DNA from: Limnoperna fortunei
Lineage: Eukaryota > Mollusca > Bivalvia > Mytilida > Modiolidae
Length of the DNA stretch: 64,000 bases
Direction of reading: 5' to 3'
Assembly: GCA_944474755.1 (NCBI GenBank)
Contig: OX104112.1
Coordinates: 91,029,756 to 91,093,755, forward strand
Both the position numbers and the translations under genes were made by a program. This document shows positions 28,201 to 41,404 of the stretch, one piece after another. Each line of letters starts with the position of its first letter. Positions within the stretch are counted from its first letter, which is position 1. The notes beneath the pieces were generated by a model, which saw nothing but the letters and a program-made list of their open reading frames with translations, was not told the origin of the DNA and did not search any database.

Positions 28201-31200
28201 AACTACTTGCAAAAACGCGCCTTTTTTTCTAGGGGTGGCCTTTAAAAAACGGCACTTAAAGCATAAAGGAACATCGATGTATATGCCCAACTACATACAA
28301 GTTTTGTAATTGAATCAACAGTACTAAAGGTATGCAATTTGCTTAATTCTGCATCCATTTAATATCTCTATAGGTATCAATGTACTATTGCATAACGGTA
28401 TGGGCGCGGCCATTTTATGAGCACAAAGTAAAGCGTGAAAAAAACTGTCAGGTTAAACGCGATTGGTCAATAATGATTGTTAAAGTAAATATATTTTGGA
28501 AAGAAATGCAATCTTTGGTATGAAAATACACAAAAAAGAAGTTTTATACACATTTAGGAGGAAGAAATCAAATTTCGAATACGTAGGGGCACCTCGAGGA
28601 AATTAGAAAAAAATGAGACTCCCCCTTTTTGACCTTCATTTTTCAGCCAGAAAAGCAATGCGAACCTATATTTTTAATAACACCAAATAAACCCCCTATT
28701 CTTTAACATAAATAATCTCTCTTAATTTAACATTAAATTAACTTTGTCTTTCAAGGAAATAATAATCGAAAAGGGGTACCCCATATGGAAAATAACATAG
28801 AAAGGCCATTGGTCCATTGTATTCTATACATGTTTCTTTTTGGCATTTGAATTCCGCAAATTTTACTTTAAGCGCATAAATTCAGCATAAAATCATAGAT
28901 TATGACAAAATTCATTGTTTATATTCACGTTTTAATTAGCTATAGTCTATTTCATGAAACATGCTATTTTCAATGCAACGTTAGGGGTGGGAATGATGAA
29001 ACAATGACGGAAAGGCTCGTGGTCAATGTGTACACTACATTTGGAGTTTGTATGTTACAGGACGCATAAAACAGCAAATTTAGTCTAATTCAGTGATTCA
29101 AATTGAACTTTTGACAATATAAAAGAACTATGATCTTTACGTTTTTTTCGGCCCTAATCTGACTTTCTGGTTGTGTTATAATAATGGGCGATAATTTCAC
29201 AAATGTTAAACGATTTCGAAACGCTGTTTACAAATCACCGAAGTAAGGTCCAGCATTCAACCATAATGTTGTACTATGAAATTTAGGTCAGTTTTGAACA
29301 AGTTATAGTCTGTTTCAAAAACCGTTAATTTTCGGAAGATCATTTAGACCGCATTTCGTTCGTTCATTTGTGGACCCTGAATGAAAATTTAAGATAGAAC
29401 AATCGTCGAACATAGGCATCTACACATGCTATGTGAAAAACACCAACAGTAAAGATAAAAAACATCAATTTTGAAGCGCAGCACAAACTGAGGAGAAAAA
29501 AACTACTTGCAAAAACGCGCCTTTTTTTCTAGGGGTGGCCTTTAAAAAACGGCACTTAAAGCATAAAGGAACATCGATGTATATGCCCAACTACATACAA
29601 GTTTTGTAATTGAATCAACAGTACTAAAGGTATGCAATTTGCTTAATTCTGCATCCATTTAATATCTCTATAGGTATCAATGTACTATTGCATAACGGTA
29701 TGGGCGCGGCCATTTTATGAGCACAAAGTAAAGCGTGAAAAAAACTGTCAGGTTAAACGCGATTGGTCAATAATGATTGTTAAAGTAAATATATTTTGGA
29801 AAGAAATGCAATCTTTGGTATGAAAATACACAAAAAAGAAGTTTTATACACATTTAGGAGGAAGAAATCAAATTTCGAATACGTAGGGGCACCTCGAGGA
29901 AATTAGAAAAAAATGAGACTCCCCCTTTTTGACCTTCATTTTTCAGCCAGAAAAGCAATGCGAACCTATATTTTTAATAACACCAAATAAACCCCCTATT
30001 CTTTAACATAAATAATCTCTCTTAATTTAACATTAAATTAACTTTGTCTTTCAAGGAAATAATAATCGAAAAGGGGTACCCCATATGGAAAATAACATAG
30101 AAAGGCCATTGGTCCATTGTATTCTATACATGTTTCTTTTTGGCATTTGAATTCCGCAAATTTTACTTTAAGCGCATAAATTCAGCATAAAATCATAGAT
30201 TATGACAAAATTCATTGTTTATATTCACGTTTTAATTAGCTATAGTCTATTTCATGAAACATGCTATTTTCAATGCAACGTTAGGGGTGGGAATGATGAA
30301 ACAATGACGGAAAGGCTCGTGGTCAATGTGTACACTACATTTGGAGTTTGTATGTTACAGGACGCATAAAACAGCAAATTTAGTCTAATTCAGTGATTCA
30401 AATTGAACTTTTGACAATATAAAAGAACTATGATCTTTACGTTTTTTTCGGCCCTAATCTGACTTTCTGGTTGTGTTATAATAATGGGCGATAATTTCAC
30501 AAATGTTAAACGATTTCGAAACGCTGTTTACAAATCACCGAAGTAAGGTCCAGCATTCAACCATAATGTTGTACTATGAAATTTAGGTCAGTTTTGAACA
30601 AGTTATAGTCTGTTTCAAAAACCGTTAATTTTCGGAAGATCATTTAGACCGCATTTCGTTCGTTCATTTGTGGACCCTGAATGAAAATTTAAGATAGAAC
30701 AATCGTCGAACATAGGCATCTACACATGCTATGTGAAAAACACCAACAGTAAAGATAAAAAACATCAATTTTGAAGCGCAGCACAAACTGAGGAGAAAAA
30801 AACTACTTGCAAAAACGCGCCTTTTTTTCTAGGGGTGGCCTTTAAAAAACGGCACTTAAAGCATAAAGGAACATCGATGTATATGCCCAACTACATACAA
30901 GTTTTGTAATTGAATCAACAGTACTAAAGGTATGCAATTTGCTTAATTCTGCATCCATTTAATATCTCTATAGGTATCAATGTACTATTGCATAACGGTA
31001 TGGGCGCGGCCATTTTATGAGCACAAAGTAAAGCGTGAAAAAAACTGTCAGGTTAAACGCGATTGGTCAATAATGATTGTTAAAGTAAATATATTTTGGA
31101 AAGAAATGCAATCTTTGGTATGAAAATACACAAAAAAGAAGTTTTATACACATTTAGGAGGAAGAAATCAAATTTCGAATACGTAGGGGCACCTCGAGGA

Positions 31201-34200
31201 AATTAGAAAAAAATGAGACTCCCCCTTTTTGACCTTCATTTTTCAGCCAGAAAAGCAATGCGAACCTATATTTTTAATAACACCAAATAAACCCCCTATT
31301 CTTTAACATAAATAATCTCTCTTAATTTAACATTAAATTAACTTTGTCTTTCAAGGAAATAATAATCGAAAAGGGGTACCCCATATGGAAAATAACATAG
31401 AAAGGCCATTGGTCCATTGTATTCTATACATGTTTCTTTTTGGCATTTGAATTCCGCAAATTTTACTTTAAGCGCATAAATTCAGCATAAAATCATAGAT
31501 TATGACAAAATTCATTGTTTATATTCACGTTTTAATTAGCTATAGTCTATTTCATGAAACATGCTATTTTCAATGCAACGTTAGGGGTGGGAATGATGAA
31601 ACAATGACGGAAAGGCTCGTGGTCAATGTGTACACTACATTTGGAGTTTGTATGTTACAGGACGCATAAAACAGCAAATTTAGTCTAATTCAGTGATTCA
31701 AATTGAACTTTTGACAATATAAAAGAACTATGATCTTTACGTTTTTTTCGGCCCTAATCTGACTTTCTGGTTGTGTTATAATAATGGGCGATAATTTCAC
31801 AAATGTTAAACGATTTCGAAACGCTGTTTACAAATCACCGAAGTAAGGTCCAGCATTCAACCATAATGTTGTACTATGAAATTTAGGTCAGTTTTGAACA
31901 AGTTATAGTCTGTTTCAAAAACCGTTAATTTTCGGAAGATCATTTAGACCGCATTTCGTTCGTTCATTTGTGGACCCTGAATGAAAATTTAAGATAGAAC
32001 AATCGTCGAACATAGGCATCTACACATGCTATGTGAAAAACACCAACAGTAAAGATAAAAAACATCAATTTTGAAGCGCAGCACAAACTGAGGAGAAAAA
32101 AACTACTTGCAAAAACGCGCCTTTTTTTCTAGGGGTGGCCTTTAAAAAACGGCACTTAAAGCATAAAGGAACATCGATGTATATGCCCAACTACATACAA
32201 GTTTTGTAATTGAATCAACAGTACTAAAGGTATGCAATTTGCTTAATTCTGCATCCATTTAATATCTCTATAGGTATCAATGTACTATTGCATAACGGTA
32301 TGGGCGCGGCCATTTTATGAGCACAAAGTAAAGCGTGAAAAAAACTGTCAGGTTAAACGCGATTGGTCAATAATGATTGTTAAAGTAAATATATTTTGGA
32401 AAGAAATGCAATCTTTGGTATGAAAATACACAAAAAAGAAGTTTTATACACATTTAGGAGGAAGAAATCAAATTTCGAATACGTAGGGGCACCTCGAGGA
32501 AATTAGAAAAAAATGAGACTCCCCCTTTTTGACCTCCATTTTTCAGCCAGAAAAGCAATGCGAACCTATATTTTTAATAACACCAAATAAACCCCCTATT
32601 CTTTAACATAAATAATCTCTCTTAATTTAACATTAAATTAACTTTGTCTTTCAAGGAAATAATAATCGAAAAGGGGTACCCCATATGGAAAATAACATAG
32701 AAAGGCCATTGGTCCATTGTATTCTATACATGTTTCTTTTTGGCATTTGAATTCCGCAAATTTTACTTTAAGCGCATAAATTCAGCATAAAATCATAGAT
32801 TATGACAAAATTCATTGTTTATATTCACGTTTTAATTAGCTATAGTCTATTTCATGAAACATGCTATTTTCAATGCAACGTTAGGGGTGGGAATGATGAA
32901 ACAATGACGGAAAGGCTCGTGGTCAATGTGTACACTACATTTGGAGTTTGTATGTTACAGGACGCATAAAACAGCAAATTTAGTCTAATTCAGTGATTCA
33001 AATTGAACTTTTGACAATATAAAAGAACTATGATCTTTACGTTTTTTTCGGCCCTAATCTGACTTTCTGGTTGTGTTATAATAATGGGCGATAATTTCAC
33101 AAATGTTAAACGATTTCGAAACGCTGTTTACAAATCACCGAAGTAAGGTCCAGCATTCAACCATAATGTTGTACTATGAAATTTAGGTCAGTTTTGAACA
33201 AGTTATAGTCTGTTTCAAAAACCGTTAATTTTCGGAAGATCATTTAGACCGCATTTCGTTCGTTCATTTGTGGACCCTGAATGAAAATTTAAGATAGAAC
33301 AATCGTCGAACATAGGCATCTACACATGCTATGTGAAAAACACCAACAGTAAAGATAAAAAACATCAATTTTGAAGCGCAGCACAAACTGAGGAGAAAAA
33401 AACTACTTGCAAAAACGCGCCTTTTTTTCTAGGGGTGGCCTTTAAAAAACGGCACTTAAAGCATAAAGGAACATCGATGTATATGCCCAACTACATACAA
33501 GTTTTGTAATTGAATCAACAGTACTAAAGGTATGCAATTTGCTTAATTCTGCATCCATTTAATATCTCTATAGGTATCAATGTACTATTGCATAACGGTA
33601 TGGGCGCGGCCATTTTATGAGCACAAAGTAAAGCGTGAAAAAAACTGTCAGGTTAAACGCGATTGGTCAATAATGATTGTTAAAGTAAATATATTTTGGA
33701 AAGAAATGCAATCTTTGGTATGAAAATACACAAAAAAGAAGTTTTATACACATTTAGGAGGAAGAAATCAAATTTCGAATACGTAGGGGCACCTCGAGGA
33801 AATTAGAAAAAAATGAGACTCCCCCTTTTTGACCTTCATTTTTCAGCCAGAAAAGCAATGCGAACCTATATTTTTAATAACACCAAATAAACCCCCTATT
33901 CTTTAACATAAATAATCTCTCTTAATTTAACATTAAATTAACTTTGTCTTTCAAGGAAATAATAATCGAAAAGGGGTACCCCATATGGAAAATAACATAG
34001 AAAGGCCATTGGTCCATTGTATTCTATACATGTTTCTTTTTGGCATTTGAATTCCGCAAATTTTACTTTAAGCGCATAAATTCAGCATAAAATCATAGAT
34101 TATGACAAAATTCATTGTTTATATTCACGTTTTAATTAGCTATAGTCTATTTCATGAAACATGCTATTTTCAATGCAACGTTAGGGGTGGGAATGATGAA

Positions 34201-37200
34201 ACAATGACGGAAAGGCTCGTGGTCAATGTGTACACTACATTTGGAGTTTGTATGTTACAGGACGCATAAAACAGCAAATTTAGTCTAATTCAGTGATTCA
34301 AATTGAACTTTTGACAATATAAAAGAACTATGATCTTTACGTTTTTTTCGGCCCTAATCTGACTTTCTGGTTGTGTTATAATAATGGGCGATAATTTCAC
34401 AAATGTTAAACGATTTCGAAACGCTGTTTACAAATCACCGAAGTAAGGTCCAGCATTCAACCATAATGTTGTACTATGAAATTTAGGTCAGTTTTGAACA
34501 AGTTATAGTCTGTTTCAAAAACCGTTAATTTTCGGAAGATCATTTAGACCGCATTTCGTTCGTTCATTTGTGGACCCTGAATGAAAATTTAAGATAGAAC
34601 AATCGTCGAACATAGGCATCTACACATGCTATGTGAAAAACACCAACAGTAAAGATAAAAAACATCAATTTTGAAGCGCAGCACAAACTGAGGAGAAAAA
34701 AACTACTTGCAAAAACGCGCCTTTTTTTCTAGGGGTGGCCTTTAAAAAACGGCACTTAAAGCATAAAGGAACATCGATGTATATGCCCAACTACATACAA
34801 GTTTTGTAATTGAATCAACAGTACTAAAGGTATGCAATTTGCTTAATTCTGCATCCATTTAATATCTCTATAGGTATCAATGTACTATTGCATAACGGTA
34901 TGGGCGCGGCCATTTTATGAGCACAAAGTAAAGCGTGAAAAAAACTGTCAGGTTAAACGCGATTGGTCAATAATGATTGTTAAAGTAAATATATTTTGGA
35001 AAGAAATGCAATCTTTGGTATGAAAATACACAAAAAAGAAGTTTTATACACATTTAGGAGGAAGAAATCAAATTTCGAATACGTAGGGGCACCTCGAGGA
35101 AATTAGAAAAAAATGAGACTCCCCCTTTTTGACCTTCATTTTTCAGCCAGAAAAGCAATGCGAACCTATATTTTTAATAACACCAAATAAACCCCCTATT
35201 CTTTAACATAAATAATCTCTCTTAATTTAACATTAAATTAACTTTGTCTTTCAAGGAAATAATAATCGAAAAGGGGTACCCCATATGGAAAATAACATAG
35301 AAAGGCCATTGGTCCATTGTATTCTATACATGTTTCTTTTTGGCATTTGAATTCCGCAAATTTTACTTTAAGCGCATAAATTCAGCATAAAATCATAGAT
35401 TATGACAAAATTCATTGTTTATATTCACGTTTTAATTAGCTATAGTCTATTTCATGAAACATGCTATTTTCAATGCAACGTTAGGGGTGGGAATGATGAA
35501 ACAATGACGGAAAGGCTCGTGGTCAATGTGTACACTACATTTGGAGTTTGTATGTTACAGGACGCATAAAACAGCAAATTTAGTCTAATTCAGTGATTCA
35601 AATTGAACTTTTGACAATATAAAAGAACTATGATCTTTACGTTTTTTTCGGCCCTAATCTGACTTTCTGGTTGTGTTATAATAATGGGCGATAATTTCAC
35701 AAATGTTAAACGATTTCGAAACGCTGTTTACAAATCACCGAAGTAAGGTCCAGCATTCAACCATAATGTTGTACTATGAAATTTAGGTCAGTTTTGAACA
35801 AGTTATAGTCTGTTTCAAAAACCGTTAATTTTCGGAAGATCATTTAGACCGCATTTCGTTCGTTCATTTGTGGACCCTGAATGAAAATTTAAGATAGAAC
35901 AATCGTCGAACATAGGCATCTACACATGCTATGTGAAAAACACCAACAGTAAAGATAAAAAACATCAATTTTGAAGCGCAGCACAAACTGAGGAGAAAAA
36001 AACTACTTGCAAAAACGCGCCTTTTTTTCTAGGGGTGGCCTTTAAAAAACGGCACTTAAAGCATAAAGGAACATCGATGTATATGCCCAACTACATACAA
36101 GTTTTGTAATTGAATCAACAGTACTAAAGGTATGCAATTTGCTTAATTCTGCATCCATTTAATATCTCTATAGGTATCAATGTACTATTGCATAACGGTA
36201 TGGGCGCGGCCATTTTATGAGCACAAAGTAAAGCGTGAAAAAAACTGTCAGGTTAAACGCGATTGGTCAATAATGATTGTTAAAGTAAATATATTTTGGA
36301 AAGAAATGCAATCTTTGGTATGAAAATACACAAAAAAGAAGTTTTATACACATTTAGGAGGAAGAAATCAAATTTCGAATACGTAGGGGCACCTCGAGGA
36401 AATTAGAAAAAAATGAGACTCCCCCTTTTTGACCTTCATTTTTCAGCCAGAAAAGCAATGCGAACCTATATTTTTAATAACACCAAATAAACCCCCTATT
36501 CTTTAACATAAATAATCTCTCTTAATTTAACATTAAATTAACTTTGTCTTTCAAGGAAATAATAATCGAAAAGGGGTACCCCATATGGAAAATAACATAG
36601 AAAGGCCATTGGTCCATTGTATTCTATACATGTTTCTTTTTGGCATTTGAATTCCGCAAATTTTACTTTAAGCGCATAAATTCAGCATAAAATCATAGAT
36701 TATGACAAAATTCATTGTTTATATTCACGTTTTAATTAGCTATAGTCTATTTCATGAAACATGCTATTTTCAATGCAACGTTAGGGGTGGGAATGATGAA
36801 ACAATGACGGAAAGGCTCGTGGTCAATGTGTACACTACATTTGGAGTTTGTATGTTACAGGACGCATAAAACAGCAAATTTAGTCTAATTCAGTGATTCA
36901 AATTGAACTTTTGACAATATAAAAGAACTATGATCTTTACGTTTTTTTCGGCCCTAATCTGACTTTCTGGTTGTGTTATAATAATGGGCGATAATTTCAC
37001 AAATGTTAAACGATTTCGAAACGCTGTTTACAAATCACCGAAGTAAGGTCCAGCATTCAACCATAATGTTGTACTATGAAATTTAGGTCAGTTTTGAACA
37101 AGTTATAGTCTGTTTCAAAAACCGTTAATTTTCGGAAGATCATTTAGACCGCATTTCGTTCGTTCATTTGTGGACCCTGAATGAAAATTTAAGATAGAAC

Positions 37201-40200
37201 AATCGTCGAACATAGGCATCTACACATGCTATGTGAAAAACACCAACAGTAAAGATAAAAAACATCAATTTTGAAGCGCAGCACAAACTGAGGAGAAAAA
37301 AACTACTTGCAAAAACGCGCCTTTTTTTCTAGGGGTGGCCTTTAAAAAACGGCACTTAAAGCATAAAGGAACATCGATGTATATGCCCAACTACATACAA
37401 GTTTTGTAATTGAATCAACAGTACTAAAGGTATGCAATTTGCTTAATTCTGCATCCATTTAATATCTCTATAGGTATCAATGTACTATTGCATAACGGTA
37501 TGGGCGCGGCCATTTTATGAGCACAAAGTAAAGCGTGAAAAAAACTGTCAGGTTAAACGCGATTGGTCAATAATGATTGTTAAAGTAAATATATTTTGGA
37601 AAGAAATGCAATCTTTGGTATGAAAATACACAAAAAAGAAGTTTTATACACATTTAGGAGGAAGAAATCAAATTTCGAATACGTAGGGGCACCTCGAGGA
37701 AATTAGAAAAAAATGAGACTCCCCCTTTTTGACCTTCATTTTTCAGCCAGAAAAGCAATGCGAACCTATATTTTTAATAACACCAAATAAACCCCCTATT
37801 CTTTAACATAAATAATCTCTCTTAATTTAACATTAAATTAACTTTGTCTTTCAAGGAAATAATAATCGAAAAGGGGTACCCCATATGGAAAATAACATAG
37901 AAAGGCCATTGGTCCATTGTATTCTATACATGTTTCTTTTTGGCATTTGAATTCCGCAAATTTTACTTTAAGCGCATAAATTCAGCATAAAATCATAGAT
38001 TATGACAAAATTCATTGTTTATATTCACGTTTTAATTAGCTATAGTCTATTTCATGAAACATGCTATTTTCAATGCAACGTTAGGGGTGGGAATGATGAA
38101 ACAATGACGGAAAGGCTCGTGGTCAATGTGTACACTACATTTGGAGTTTGTATGTTACAGGACGCATAAAACAGCAAATTTAGTCTAATTCAGTGATTCA
38201 AATTGAACTTTTGACAATATAAAAGAACTATGATCTTTACGTTTTTTTCGGCCCTAATCTGACTTTCTGGTTGTGTTATAATAATGGGCGATAATTTCAC
38301 AAATGTTAAACGATTTCGAAACGCTGTTTACAAATCACCGAAGTAAGGTCCAGCATTCAACCATAATGTTGTACTATGAAATTTAGGTCAGTTTTGAACA
38401 AGTTATAGTCTGTTTCAAAAACCGTTAATTTTCGGAAGATCATTTAGACCGCATTTCGTTCGTTCATTTGTGGACCCTGAATGAAAATTTAAGATAGAAC
38501 AATCGTCGAACATAGGCATCTACACATGCTATGTGAAAAACACCAACAGTAAAGATAAAAAACATCAATTTTGAAGCGCAGCACAAACTGAGGAGAAAAA
38601 AACTACTTGCAAAAACGCGCCTTTTTTTCTAGGGGTGGCCTTTAAAAAACGGCACTTAAAGCATAAAGGAACATCGATGTATATGCCCAACTACATACAA
38701 GTTTTGTAATTGAATCAACAGTACTAAAGGTATGCAATTTGCTTAATTCTGCATCCATTTAATATCTCTATAGGTATCAATGTACTATTGCATAACGGTA
38801 TGGGCGCGGCCATTTTATGAGCACAAAGTAAAGCGTGAAAAAAACTGTCAGGTTAAACGCGATTGGTCAATAATGATTGTTAAAGTAAATATATTTTGGA
38901 AAGAAATGCAATCTTTGGTATGAAAATACACAAAAAAGAAGTTTTATACACATTTAGGAGGAAGAAATCAAATTTCGAATACGTAGGGGCACCTCGAGGA
39001 AATTAGAAAAAAATGAGACTCCCCCTTTTTGACCTTCATTTTTCAGCCAGAAAAGCAATGCGAACCTATATTTTTAATAACACCAAATAAACCCCCTATT
39101 CTTTAACATAAATAATCTCTCTTAATTTAACATTAAATTAACTTTGTCTTTCAAGGAAATAATAATCGAAAAGGGGTACCCCATATGGAAAATAACATAG
39201 AAAGGCCATTGGTCCATTGTATTCTATACATGTTTCTTTTTGGCATTTGAATTCCGCAAATTTTACTTTAAGCGCATAAATTCAGCATAAAATCATAGAT
39301 TATGACAAAATTCATTGTTTATATTCACGTTTTAATTAGCTATAGTCTATTTCATGAAACATGCTATTTTCAATGCAACGTTAGGGGTGGGAATGATGAA
39401 ACAATGACGGAAAGGCTCGTGGTCAATGTGTACACTACATTTGGAGTTTGTATGTTACAGGACGCATAAAACAGCAAATTTAGTCTAATTCAGTGATTCA
39501 AATTGAACTTTTGACAATATAAAAGAACTATGATCTTTACGTTTTTTTCGGCCCTAATCTGACTTTCTGGTTGTGTTATAATAATGGGCGATAATTTCAC
39601 AAATGTTAAACGATTTCGAAACGCTGTTTACAAATCACCGAAGTAAGGTCCAGCATTCAACCATAATGTTGTACTATGAAATTTAGGTCAGTTTTGAACA
39701 AGTTATAGTCTGTTTCAAAAACCGTTAATTTTCGGAAGATCATTTAGACCGCATTTCGTTCGTTCATTTGTGGACCCTGAATGAAAATTTAAGATAGAAC
39801 AATCGTCGAACATAGGCATCTACACATGCTATGTGAAAAACACCAACAGTAAAGATAAAAAACATCAATTTTGAAGCGCAGCACAAACTGAGGAGAAAAA
39901 AACTACTTGCAAAAACGCGCCTTTTTTTCTAGGGGTGGCCTTTAAAAAACGGCACTTAAAGCATAAAGGAACATCGATGTATATGCCCAACTACATACAA
40001 GTTTTGTAATTGAATCAACAGTACTAAAGGTATGCAATTTGCTTAATTCTGCATCCATTTAATATCTCTATAGGTATCAATGTACTATTGCATAACGGTA
40101 TGGGCGCGGCCATTTTATGAGCACAAAGTAAAGCGTGAAAAAAACTGTCAGGTTAAACGCGATTGGTCAATAATGATTGTTAAAGTAAATATATTTTGGA

Positions 40201-41204
40201 AAGAAATGCAATCTTTGGTATGAAAATACACAAAAAAGAAGTTTTATACACATTTAGGAGGAAGAAATCAAATTTCGAATACGTAGGGGCACCTCGAGGA
40301 AATTAGAAAAAAATGAGACTCCCCCTTTTTGACCTTCATTTTTCAGCCAGAAAAGCAATGCGAACCTATATTTTTAATAACACCAAATAAACCCCCTATT
40401 CTTTAACATAAATAATCTCTCTTAATTTAACATTAAATTAACTTTGTCTTTCAAGGAAATAATAATCGAAAAGGGGTACCCCATATGGAAAATAACATAG
40501 AAAGGCCATTGGTCCATTGTATTCTATACATGTTTCTTTTTGGCATTTGAATTCCGCAAATTTTACTTTAAGCGCATAAATTCAGCATAAAATCATAGAT
40601 TATGACAAAATTCATTGTTTATATTCACGTTTTAATTAGCTATAGTCTATTTCATGAAACATGCTATTTTCAATGCAACGTTAGGGGTGGGAATGATGAA
40701 ACAATGACGGAAAGGCTCGTGGTCAATGTGTACACTACATTTGGAGTTTGTATGTTACAGGACGCATAAAACAGCAAATTTAGTCTAATTCAGTGATTCA
40801 AATTGAACTTTTGACAATATAAAAGAACTATGATCTTTACGTTTTTTTCGGCCCTAATCTGACTTTCTGGTTGTGTTATAATAATGGGCGATAATTTCAC
40901 AAATGTTAAACGATTTCGAAACGCTGTTTACAAATCACCGAAGTAAGGTCCAGCATTCAACCATAATGTTGTACTATGAAATTTAGGTCAGTTTTGAACA
41001 AGTTATAGTCTGTTTCAAAAACCGTTAATTTTCGGAAGATCATTTAGACCGCATTTCGTTCGTTCATTTGTGGACCCTGAATGAAAATTTAAGATAGAAC
41101 AATCGTCGAACATAGGCATCTACACATGCTATGTGAAAAACACCAACAGTAAAGATAAAAAACATCAATTTTGAAGCGCAGCACAAACTGAGGAGAAAAA
41201 AACT

Positions 41205-41404
41205 NNNNNNNNNNNNNNNNNNNNNNNNNNNNNNNNNNNNNNNNNNNNNNNNNNNNNNNNNNNNNNNNNNNNNNNNNNNNNNNNNNNNNNNNNNNNNNNN
41301 NNNNNNNNNNNNNNNNNNNNNNNNNNNNNNNNNNNNNNNNNNNNNNNNNNNNNNNNNNNNNNNNNNNNNNNNNNNNNNNNNNNNNNNNNNNNNNNNNNNN
41401 NNNN
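41205..41404. other. Assembly gap of 200 N inside the array
   Basis: The left flank stops at unit offset 1,131 and the right flank resumes at offset 284 (counting from 0). At least 452 bp of unit sequence is missing, or 452 plus whole units. The 200 N are therefore a placeholder and not a measured distance. Confidence 0.97.
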
